64,000 nucleotides of DNA from Microbacterium sp. No. 7 (GTDB lineage: Bacteria > Actinomycetota > Actinomycetes > Actinomycetales > Microbacteriaceae): contig NZ_CP012697.1 in NCBI RefSeq assembly GCF_001314225.1, positions 1,922,001 through 1,986,000 on the forward strand, given 5' to 3'. A program made the translations under genes and the position numbers. Positions 48,958 to 57,693 of this stretch are shown here, piece after piece. Positions within the stretch are counted from its first letter, which is position 1, and each line of letters starts with the position of its first letter. The notes under the pieces were generated by a model. The model was not told where the DNA came from, did no database searches, and saw only the letters and a program-made list of their open reading frames with translations.

Positions 48958-49286
48958 CTAGTGCACTGTGTCGTTGGTTCCTGGGTCGTTGGCATATTGG
49001 GAGCGTAGTTCGATGAGGGCAACTTCCACGATGTGCCGGGGGAGGGGCGAACCGACGTGGTCCCCACCGAGATGAGCCGCATGATTCACTTCAGCTCGCG
49101 CAACTTCCTCTCCGTCAAGAACGAACGAGAACCAGGCAGTACTTTTGCTGGCTCATCGGTACAGCTCGGCTGATCCACCAACGCTCGTTGAAACCCAAGA
49201 CACTGGCTTCAAGGGGTAAGTAGTAGCGGTCGATCAACTCGAGCTGCCGAACTTCGGGATGCCACGAGGCGCGTGAGCAAGAGGTC
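48958..49286 (-). pseudogene. frameshifted GNAT-like acetyltransferase remnant
   Basis: One reverse frame gives RQLELIDRYYLPLEASVLGF and ends SQQKYCLVLVRS; a second frame continues with WFSFVLDGEEVARAEVNHA and ends RHIVEVALIELRSQYAND before TAG at 48958. The two halves join across a single frameshift near 49138-49150. The VEVALIELR ending resembles the strand before the CoA-binding RGxG loop of GNAT enzymes, but the protein stops before that loop. No sound start codon is visible. It lies directly downstream of the PIN gene. Confidence 0.5.
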
Positions 49287-49295
49287 AATCCATGG

Positions 49296-50174
49296 TCAGG
49301 AATCCTCCGTCGGCCTGAACGCCTTCAAGCCTGCGCTTCGTGCTCGGAAGATCATCGCCTGATCGTACGTTGCGAGAGCAACGTTCGACGTGAAGGGGCG
49401 CAGCCGAATTGCCTGATCCATAATCTCCAGATCGGCGTCGCGCGTGCGTGTGTGGTGAAGATCGTCGACGATCAGTATTGCGTGGAGCTCATCTGGCAGC
49501 TGCATGCCACCTGCCCCGCGTTCTCGGATCTGCCAGTTCAAGTAGCCCGCCTTGAAGACGGTATCGAGGGAGCGAAGCGCTTTCCGCGCAAGCGTCCGCA
49601 CAGCGAGCTTCTCATCTCCGAGGTACATGGCACCGTTGCTGTCCTTCAGCCTGTCGAGTTCTTCGACGACAACCATTGGGATCCCGAGAGCGATGGCTTC
49701 GTGGGGGAAGATGTTGAGCCCGACATTCCAGGGGATGTCGATCAGATTCTCGGAGTGTCGAAGCAGCACGTTGGTGTCCAAGACGACGGCGGCATAGGGC
49801 TTTCCGGCGATGCCGTGTTCTCGCCACTTCGACCAAACATCCGCCTGCCCCCGCAAGTCCTTGAGTGCTGCACTTACGGCTTCGATGCAGCTAGTGACTT
49901 CTAGATCCACGAGTTCACCCACCGCTGCAACGCCATACGCGATAGGGTCGAGCGACTGGAGCAGCCAGTGTCGACGCGAGGCCACCAGTTCTTCGATCGA
50001 AGCGGGCATGAGCTGGCCGGTGAGCGACCTAATCTGGCGAGTGGACCACGTACGATACTCGTTCAGCCGATCGACGGGCATCCCTGCTCCGACGATGTTT
50101 GAGGCTGTGCGGGATGTCTCTTCGAGTGCCGCGATCGCGCTCTGAAGCGAAGCGCCAGGAGTTAGTTGGACCAC
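49296..50174 (-). CDS. PIN-domain protein, probable ribonuclease
   Basis: The product has about 292 residues from the GTG at 50174. An N-terminal helical region of about 125 residues precedes a PIN domain with the first acidic motif AAVVLDTNVLLRH (Asp about 133), VVVEELDRLKDS (about 170-178) and a later DADLEIMDQAI cluster, the PIN_12/DUF4935-type layout. PIN domains are metal-dependent RNases found in VapC toxins and defence loci. No VapB-like antitoxin is adjacent. The frame is open to 50369, but the upstream part looks non-coding and a TATAAT box lies within it. Confidence 0.75.
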   Translation of the reverse strand: MVQLTPGASLQSAIAALEETSRTASNIVGAGMPVDRLNEYRTWSTRQIRSLTGQLMPASIEELVASRRHWLLQSLDPIAYGVAAVGELVDLEVTSCIEAVSAALKDLRGQADVWSKWREHGIAGKPYAAVVLDTNVLLRHSENLIDIPWNVGLNIFPHEAIALGIPMVVVEELDRLKDSNGAMYLGDEKLAVRTLARKALRSLDTVFKAGYLNWQIRERGAGGMQLPDELHAILIVDDLHHTRTRDADLEIMDQAIRLRPFTSNVALATYDQAMIFRARSAGLKAFRPTEDS

Positions 50175-50339
50175 CCGCTCACCGTATCCGTGACCGCAGA
50201 CAGTGGGACTCAATGAGCCTCTCACAACGCGCCATGGGGCGGATTGTCGCGAATGGTTCTGGGCCAGCCGGATAGGCGGAGTCGTGTGGGCGATGGTGGC
50301 GGCGAAGTCTCTGGCCAGGAGAGCATTACTGGGCAGAGA

Positions 50340-50345
50340 ATTATA
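50340..50345 (-). promoter_or_regulatory. consensus -10 box upstream of the PIN gene
   Basis: The reverse strand reads TATAAT here, a perfect -10. Transcription would start near 50333 and leave a leader of about 160 nt before the chosen GTG. The -35 is not recognisable. Confidence 0.45.
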
Positions 50346-50429
50346 GGTGGGATTGCGGAAATACCACATGGGATCTCTGACGCTAGTACGACCTCTGCGA
50401 GTTTCGGTGTCTGGGGAAGCTCGGCTCGG

Positions 50430-50996
50430 TCACACGGTCGGCTTCGCTCCTGAGCTGTGATCGTCCGGTCTTGTCATGATCCATGCCTCACAGTCGGAGA
50501 GGAAACCGCGGTAGAGGGCAAGTGCCGCCTTCTCGGTCTGCTCGATGTCGAGTCGTTCGCCGAGCCAGCCCCAGATCGGGCCGCCGTCCTCGGCGACGTC
50601 GAGGTACCAGGTCTGCACCTGCTGGCGGCTAACTGTTCCGTCGCGACCTTCGTCAAGGGTGTACTCGTCAATGTGCTCGCTCACGTTTCTGACCCGGAGT
50701 AACCACGGCACTTCGCCGTCGAAGGCATGGAGGCGCTTACCGAGGGGAGCATCGAGTCCAGTGACACGTTTGGCGGTGCGTTCGATGCAGCGGCGGAGAC
50801 GAACCACCGCCACGAGGAAGAAGTGCAGGTCGACTTCGAGGGCCTGAACTTCCACCTGCTCGGGATGCTGCTTACGGAAGCGGCGGCCCACACGTCCTGA
50901 CTGAAGCGAGACCGCATTGATCCAGTTGGTCGCTTCGGTACGCAGGCGCTCCACGACCACTCCCTCGGAGGGTGTGTCCATGTGGTCGAGGCTCAT
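50430..50996 (-). CDS. HEPN-like protein with RN-x3-H motif
   Basis: The product has 188 residues, predicted mostly helical. It has the motif RNVSEH at residues 103-108 followed by IDEY, matching the Rx4-6H catalytic signature of HEPN RNases, in which a polar residue follows the Arg. The ATG at 50996 is immediately preceded by AGGAGG with no spacer; the second ATG five codons later is an alternative. It lies upstream of the PIN gene on the same strand, 255 bp apart. HEPN assignment rests on the motif and helical character only. Confidence 0.6.
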   Translation of the reverse strand: MSLDHMDTPSEGVVVERLRTEATNWINAVSLQSGRVGRRFRKQHPEQVEVQALEVDLHFFLVAVVRLRRCIERTAKRVTGLDAPLGKRLHAFDGEVPWLLRVRNVSEHIDEYTLDEGRDGTVSRQQVQTWYLDVAEDGGPIWGWLGERLDIEQTEKAALALYRGFLSDCEAWIMTRPDDHSSGAKPTV

Positions 50997-51045
50997 CCTC
51001 CTATTTTGCCGATGCGGGGATGGGCGCTCTGCGATTGCGGCGTGC

Positions 51046-51083
51046 GAGCCTTCTCGGTTGCTCGATGCAGGCTGAGAAGGCTC
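51046..51083. terminator. hairpin beside the IS21 left end
   Basis: GAGCCTTCTC (51046-51055) and GAGAAGGCTC (51074-51083) form a 10-bp perfect stem with an 18-nt loop. The right arm runs into the 5-bp IS target duplication. It may be a terminator or an operator of the HEPN gene. Confidence 0.5.
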
Positions 51084-51085
51084 AG

Positions 51086-51135
51086 TGTCGGCGGCGCTCG
51101 AACTCTGGACGCTTTCGGCGCTCGAAAAGTGAACG
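51086..51135. repeat. IS21 left terminal repeats
   Basis: TGTCGGCGGCGCTCGA at the tip and GGCGCTCGAAAAGTG about 30 bp inside match the inverted right end (53163-53212), giving the multiple terminal repeats bound by IstA. Confidence 0.85.
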
Positions 51136-51147
51136 GTTGCGGGCAGT

Positions 51148-53147
<2,000 letters not shown>

Positions 53148-53162
53148 TCTCCAATCGTTGAG

Positions 53163-53212
53163 TGTCCACTTTTCGAGCGCCGCTATCGATCAGTTCTCAA
53201 GCGCCGTCGACA
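53163..53212. repeat. IS21 right terminal repeats
   Basis: Read on the reverse strand, the end starts TGTCGACGGCGCTTGA and contains GGCGCTCGAAAAGTG inside, mirroring the left end. Confidence 0.85.
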
Positions 53213-53249
53213 CTCAGGGGGAGAGCGCCGATGACGCTCTCCCCCTGAG
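53213..53249 (-). terminator. hairpin terminator of the small gene, cut at its foot by IS21
   Basis: CTCAGGGGGAGAGCG and CGCTCTCCCCCTGAG form a 15-bp perfect stem with a 7-nt loop. It starts directly after the stop codon of the 23-residue gene. The outer CTCAG is the IS21 target duplication, so the IS landed at the base of this hairpin. Confidence 0.75.
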
Positions 53250-53321
53250 CTACCAGGGCTCGATTGTGATTTCGAGTCCGGCTACAGTGATACGGACGGT
53301 AAGACGGAATCCGCGACTCAT
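53250..53321 (-). CDS. small 23-residue protein gene
   Basis: The reverse-strand frame begins ATG at 53321 behind AAAGGAG at ideal spacing and ends TAG at 53250, encoding a peptide that starts MSRGFRLTVRITVAGLEITI and ends EPW. Alternating polar and apolar residues suggest a beta-hairpin. A perfect terminator hairpin follows at once, and another hairpin precedes it at 53345. The ribosome site and terminator support a real gene; the function is unknown. Confidence 0.55.
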   Translation of the reverse strand: MSRGFRLTVRITVAGLEITIEPW

Positions 53322-53344
53322 GGGTTGCTCCTTTCGTTCTGTCA

Positions 53345-53378
53345 GATGCCCCTCTGTCCTGACCGACAGAGGGGCATC
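53345..53378. terminator. 14-bp perfect hairpin
   Basis: GATGCCCCTCTGTC and GACAGAGGGGCATC flank a 6-nt loop, followed by GTCTGTC. It lies between the small gene and the iteron-like array. It could be a terminator or part of a replication origin. Confidence 0.55.
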
Positions 53379-53445
53379 GTCTGTCATGTACCTCCACCTT
53401 GGCTTGTGCTTCACTTCGATGCAACGCGCTCACCCTCACTATCCA

Positions 53446-53605
53446 AGCGGAGCGAACTACCGCTCGTAGCGGAGTTACACACCCACTATCAGCGGAGTAG
53501 CATCGTCTCAACAGCGGAGGCAAGAGTGCGCTTGCAGCGGTATCCATAAGAAGTACGGGTACCCCAGAGGACCCCATGTACCCCCGGACTCCCTGTTACT
53601 CCGCT
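53446..53605 (+). repeat. iteron-like array
   Basis: AGCGGAG starts at 53446, 53468, 53491 and 53513, with a partial AGCGG at 53536: spacings 22, 23, 22, 23 bp. An inverted copy lies at 53599-53605. The copy at 53468 and the inverted one agree over 13 of 14 bases (GTAGCGGAGTWACA). The roughly 22-bp period equals two helical turns, as in plasmid iterons bound by Rep proteins. It stops 31 bp before a Rep-like gene. Confidence 0.7.
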
Positions 53606-53636
53606 ACAAACGACATGAGCTCCGGGAGGCGAACTG

Positions 53637-54363
53637 ATGGTATCCGCTGATGCAGTCGCAGCGATGAAGGCCACGGTTGCCCGATCCAAGCGCACGGCAA
53701 GTGTCCAGTTCCCCGTGGAGTTCGTTCGTTCGATCGGGGATGAGCCCCCGATGCTCGCGCAACTCATGGCAGGTGGTCAGGGCGGCAGCGTCCGACTGAA
53801 GCTCTACCTCACGTTGGCGATGCAAGCGACGAGGCCGCCGCGCACCGTCGCCCCTCGCACCTCCGCCGGCTATGCCCGGCTGCTCGACCTTCCGGAAGCC
53901 TCAGGTAGTCGACGTGTGAACGAAGCCCTGAAATGGCTCAGTTCGCGGCAACTCATCGACCGAACTCCTCGACCCGGAAAACCCGCTCAGATCACACTCC
54001 TGCAACCAGACGGCTCGGGAGAAGATATGGACGACCACCGGAGGAGCGCGATGGGTAACGCTTCCCATCCAACTCTGGGAAGCAGGATGGATATTCGAGC
54101 TCTCTGGCCGAGCGCTCGCTGTCTACGTCGCCCTCCGCGAGTTGCTTGGAGGTAACAAGCACCCGGACGGACAGTTCATGGACGGCTACCGGAAGCCGCA
54201 GTACGGCATGTCGGACGACACTTGGACTCGCGCCACGAAGGAACTAGACGAACTCGGCCTCCTGACGATCACCATCGAACCCTGGGGAGACGACGAACGA
54301 ATGCGGCGCGTCAGACGGCGCTACCTACTATCCGACCTCGCCCTGCTGCCATCCCCGATCTGA
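53637..54363 (+). pseudogene. frameshifted tandem winged-helix gene, plasmid replication initiator-like
   Basis: The ATG at 53637 follows GGGAGG. The first frame encodes a winged-helix-like domain (VRLKLYLTLAMQATR, YARLLDLPEASGSRRVNEAL, SSRQLIDRTPRPGKPAQITL). Near 54018-54030 sense passes to the +1 frame, which reads IWTTTGGARWVTLPIQLWEA, then a second winged helix (GRALAVYVALRELLGG, MSDDTWTRATKELDELGLL) and ends at 54363. Two winged helices of this size resemble Rep_3-type initiators, and the iteron-like array lies directly upstream. The single +1 shift makes it a likely pseudogene; a sequencing error or programmed shift is not excluded. Confidence 0.6.
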
Positions 54364-54906
54364 GACACCGCCCGTCGAGACTCGAAGCCAGGCAAGAAAT
54401 CGATGTGGAACTGCAACGAATGCTGCAATAACCCCTACATTTCTTTGAAAGAACCCAGATCTGACCTGGGCTTCATGTGACACCGTTGCCTCCTTCAGGA
54501 CGCGCCCCGACCCGCGTTGTTATATATGACACCCCTACGCCCAGCGCCGGTGGCGGACACTCTGGTTGGCTGCATCACTAGCATCGACCCGGACCTCAGC
54601 GCCACCATCCAGCGCACGCTGGCGCTGCAGGGAGAGTTCGGCGGCGAGAATCTCGGGGTAGCCGCGTCGTCGTCTCATCGGCGCAGGAATCCCGGGTTGG
54701 ACGCCCTGATGGCTCTGTCGCACGCCTGGGGACAAGTGCGCTGGGCGGCCTTCGGAGCCTGCTCAGGTGACCAGATTGGTGACCAGAAACCCCCGGATCG
54801 GCCGGCATCAGCCGGTAGGTACCGGTAGCGTTGTCGGCATGAGAACCACGGAATCACGCGGGTTCTAGCCGGATCGGCACCCGCGGCGTCACCTGGTCCG
54901 AGCCCC
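54364..54906. other. island right end, no supported gene
   Basis: This 543-bp stretch holds a weak CCCAG/CTGGG hairpin at 54454-54470 preceded by the palindrome TTCTTTGAAAGAA, and an AT-rich TTATATATG at about 54519. Open frames of 60-100 codons exist on both strands but have poor codon use and no ribosome site. An integrase would be expected here; none is visible. Confidence 0.5.
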
Positions 54907-54930
54907 TCAGTTGTTCTCGGTCCGAGTCCA
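54907..54930 (+). repeat. att-like repeat, right copy
   Basis: TCAGTTGTTCTCGGTCCGAG plus TCCA repeats 46533-46556 of tRNA-Gln with two T-to-C changes. The acceptor-stem part of the tRNA is not retained here. Confidence 0.75.
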
Positions 54931-55002
54931 CCCATCACGCGCCCTCAGCGCCCGCGCAACCCACCCCCGACAGGCCCACCAACACCCTGGCAGGATGGAC
55001 CC

Positions 55003-55410
55003 ATGCCCAGCGCCGTCCGCCTGATCCGCGCATCCACGCTCTCCGACGTTGCCGAGTACGCCTACGCCGCGACAGCGCCCAAGGATGCGCGGTTGATCTT
55101 CCTGGCAGGCTCCTGCCCTCTGGATGAGGACGGCGCGACTGTCGCCGTCGGCGACTACGCCGGCCAGGCGGCCGCGTGCATCGAGACGATGAAGCGCGCG
55201 CTGGCGGCGGCCGGTGCGACGATCGACGATGTGATCAGCACGCGCGTGCTGGTCGCGTCAGCGCGGCAGGCCGACCTTGTGACGGCGTGGGAGGTCGTGC
55301 GCGACGCGTTCGGCGAGCACGACGTACCCAGCACACTCTTGGGCGTCACGGTCCTGGGCTACGACGAGCAGCTCGTGGAGATCGAGGCCATCGCCGCCGT
55401 CACCGACTGA
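55003..55410 (+). CDS. RidA-family protein
   Basis: The product has 135 residues with the YjgF/YER057c/UK114 fold pattern: LIFLAGSCPLDEDG, QAAACIETMKRALAAAGATI, VISTRVLVASARQADL and a PSTLLGVTVLGYDEQLVEIE end. Canonical RidA has an Arg about 30 residues from the C terminus in an R-x-x-V context; here that position reads TLLGV, so imine deaminase activity is doubtful and it may belong to another Rid subfamily. Confidence 0.85.
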   Translation: MPSAVRLIRASTLSDVAEYAYAATAPKDARLIFLAGSCPLDEDGATVAVGDYAGQAAACIETMKRALAAAGATIDDVISTRVLVASARQADLVTAWEVVRDAFGEHDVPSTLLGVTVLGYDEQLVEIEAIAAVTD

Positions 55411-55453
55411 GCAATCAAACGCTCCCGCAACAGACACACCCGCGCCGCACGAC

Positions 55454-55495
55454 GGAGGGCACGCGCCCCGGCTCCCGCCGGTACGCGCGCCCTCC
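55454..55495. terminator. bidirectional terminator between the RidA and hydrolase genes
   Basis: GGAGGGC and GCCCTCC close a stem extended by ACGCGC/GCGCGT pairs around a CG-rich loop, between two convergent genes. Confidence 0.7.
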
Positions 55496-55504
55496 GCCGC
55501 ACGT

Positions 55505-56476
55505 TCAGCGCTTCGTGCGATCCACCAGCCGCGGCTCAGCCGCCACCGCACGGCACAGCTCCAGGAACGAGAACCGCCACAGCTCCTCCGAGCGTCCGCG
55601 GGGCCCGCTGCCGATGCCGTGGCTCGCGCCGTCCACGCGTGCGGCATCCACGTACGGCGACCGCGTACGGAACGCGGCGGCCAACTCGGCGATCTGCTCG
55701 TCGCCGGTCTTCCACAGCGGGTCGAACTCGCCGAGGCGATAGCGCACCGGAACCGTCACCGCCGACGCCTCGCCGAGGGCGATGCGGGGCCAGCCTCCCG
55801 AGGAGATCTCGGTGGCCTCGACGCGGGGCGTCAGCTCGGCGACGGTCGTGCGGGGGATCTCGACGCGGCACCACGACGGGCCGAGGTCGAAGTTGTCGAG
55901 CAGCTGCAGCAGCAGGTCGTCGAAGAAGTCCACGACCCTCGTCGACTTCCACACGTCGATCGCCCGCTGCGACGGGTCGTGCCCGACATCGGTCACCGAG
56001 ATGCCCAGCAGCGGCCACCGCTGCGCCTCGCCCGCGACGTCGCGCCGGCCCCAGCGCGCGGCCAGCATGATCGCGATCGCGCCGCCGGTCGACGCGCCGT
56101 GGACGATGATGCCGCGCGACGCGCCGCCGAAGCGCTCCCAGATCTCGGCGAGCGCGTCGTCGAAGCGCTCGGCCGTGATCGGGAAGTACCGGTCGTCGAC
56201 GGTCGGGTCGATGCCCGGCCACTCGCTGCCGCCGTAGCCGGGCCGGTTCAGCGCGAATCCCGGCATCCCGAGGTCGGCATACTTGCCGAGCTCCGACGCG
56301 CCCGGCACCACCGCGCCCCACGCGATGCCGCCCCCGCCGTGGATGCTGATCACGAGCGGCGCGTCTCCCGTGTCGCCGAGGCGCAGTCGCACGCCGGTGG
56401 TGCGGCCGCCGTCGAGGGACAGCTCCTCGATCCGCTCGTCCGATGCCTTGATCGCGTCGATGATCGCCTGTTCCAT
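55505..56476 (-). CDS. alpha/beta hydrolase, paralogue B
   Basis: The product has 323 residues with oxyanion ISIHGGGGIAWGAVVPG, nucleophile elbow VHGASTGGAIAIML (Ser), LGEFDPLWKTGDEQ (Asp) and GASHGIGSGPRG (His). It is about half identical by eye to the next gene and shares its length, active-site spacing and RLVDRTKR-type ending. Tandem duplication is the simplest explanation. It lies next to a peptide-type ABC importer, so it may act on the imported compound; no substrate is evident. Confidence 0.88.
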   Translation of the reverse strand: MEQAIIDAIKASDERIEELSLDGGRTTGVRLRLGDTGDAPLVISIHGGGGIAWGAVVPGASELGKYADLGMPGFALNRPGYGGSEWPGIDPTVDDRYFPITAERFDDALAEIWERFGGASRGIIVHGASTGGAIAIMLAARWGRRDVAGEAQRWPLLGISVTDVGHDPSQRAIDVWKSTRVVDFFDDLLLQLLDNFDLGPSWCRVEIPRTTVAELTPRVEATEISSGGWPRIALGEASAVTVPVRYRLGEFDPLWKTGDEQIAELAAAFRTRSPYVDAARVDGASHGIGSGPRGRSEELWRFSFLELCRAVAAEPRLVDRTKR

Positions 56477-56490
56477 GATGCGGCCGTCGC

Positions 56491-57459
56491 TCAGCGCTTG
56501 CTGTGGTCGATGAGGCGCGGCTCCTTGGCGGCCGCGCGACACAGCTCGAGGAACGCGACGAACTCGAGGATGCACGAGGCGCCCCGCGGCCCACCCGTGA
56601 TGCCGTGGCTCGCACCGTCCACGCGCCCCCCGTCGACATAGGGCGACGACGTGCGCAGCGCGGCGTTGAACGCGGCGATGTGCTCGTCCTCCGTCAGCCA
56701 CAGCGGGTCGAACTCGCCGACGCGATACAGCACCGGCACCGTGACCGACGCGGCCTGATCGAGCGCGCGACGCGCCCAGCCGCCGGTGATCTCGAGCATC
56801 TCGGCGCGCGGGATGACGAGTGCGCGGCCGCCCTCGCCCGGCGAGCCGAAGCGGCACCAGTCCGGCCCGAAGTCGAAGTACTGCTGCACGAGCGGGGCGA
56901 CGCTGTCGACGACCTCCTTGACCTCCGTCGCATTCCAGCAGTCGAACGCCTCCTGCGTCTTCGCGTGCCCGACGTCGGTGGCGATGAGCCCGATCAGCGG
57001 CCAGCGGTTGCTGCCCGTCGCGGCCTGCTCGCCCCAGATCCTCGCGAGGTCGATGGCGACCGCGCCGCCGACCGACGCGCCGTAGACCACGATGCCCCGG
57101 GACTCGCCGCCGAAGCGCTCCCAGAGGTCGGCGAGGGCGTCGTCGATGACCTTCGCGGTCGGTTGGTAGAGCGCGTCGTCCTCCGTGGCGCCGACGCCGA
57201 GCCATTCGCTGCCGTGATACCCGGGCCGGTTCAGCGAGAACCCGGGGATGCCGTGGTCCGCGGCCGTGCCGAGCGCCGACCGGCCGGGTGTGAGGCACTC
57301 GAACGCCCCGCCTCCGCCGCCGTGCAGGTAGACGACGAGCGGCGCGTCACCGGCATCCTCCACGCGCACGCGGAACCCGGTGACGCGTCCGTCCAGCAGC
57401 GAGAGGTCCTCGATCCTGCTGTCGGCCTGCTTGATCATGGCGACGATTTCTTCGCTCAC
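56491..57459 (-). CDS. alpha/beta hydrolase, paralogue A
   Basis: The product has 322 residues with VYLHGGGGGAFECLTPG, VYGASVGGAVAIDLA (Ser), VGEFDPLWLTEDEH (Asp) and GASHGITGGPRG (His). I chose the GTG at 57459 because GAGGAGG precedes it. It lies 14 bp upstream of its paralogue in the same operon and is divergent from the ABC importer, with a shared 230-bp control region. Confidence 0.88.
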   Translation of the reverse strand: MSEEIVAMIKQADSRIEDLSLLDGRVTGFRVRVEDAGDAPLVVYLHGGGGGAFECLTPGRSALGTAADHGIPGFSLNRPGYHGSEWLGVGATEDDALYQPTAKVIDDALADLWERFGGESRGIVVYGASVGGAVAIDLARIWGEQAATGSNRWPLIGLIATDVGHAKTQEAFDCWNATEVKEVVDSVAPLVQQYFDFGPDWCRFGSPGEGGRALVIPRAEMLEITGGWARRALDQAASVTVPVLYRVGEFDPLWLTEDEHIAAFNAALRTSSPYVDGGRVDGASHGITGGPRGASCILEFVAFLELCRAAAKEPRLIDHSKR

Positions 57460-57631
57460 GCGATCCTCCTCGATCTGTTGCGGTGCCGGGCCGAGCCCCG
57501 CGGGCGAACCCCGGGACGACGGGCGATGCCGCGACCGTCGTTGGCGGGCATGCTCCGGCGTCGACGGGCCTTCCCGAAGCCCTCGTGGGAGCAACTGGGA
57601 TACCCGTTTATGAAAATCTATCAAGTGGCAG

Positions 57632-57660
57632 TTGGATTTTGGGCCGCCGCGTCCTAAGGT
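57632..57660 (+). promoter_or_regulatory. promoter of the peptide-type importer
   Basis: -35 TTGGAT (57632-57637) and -10 TAAGGT (57655-57660) are 17 bp apart. AAAATC at 57613 and GATTTT at 57635 form a dyad overlapping the -35, a possible repressor site. Confidence 0.6.
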
Positions 57661-57693
57661 GACAAAACCGAGCGTGATTTCGAAGGAGAAATT

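Noticed and set aside
53446-53560. The 22-23-bp repeat considered as a CRISPR array
   Set aside because: Only 7 bp are shared per unit and there are no spacer-sized unique stretches or cas genes.
54517-54828. A 104-codon open frame at the island right end, considered as an integrase remnant
   Set aside because: There is no tyrosine-recombinase motif (R..HxxR..Y), no ribosome site and poor codon use.
55505-57298. A 597-codon frame suggesting a fused double hydrolase
   Set aside because: The upstream part is the shifted-frame shadow of the neighbouring hydrolase; each hydrolase has its own start and full active site.
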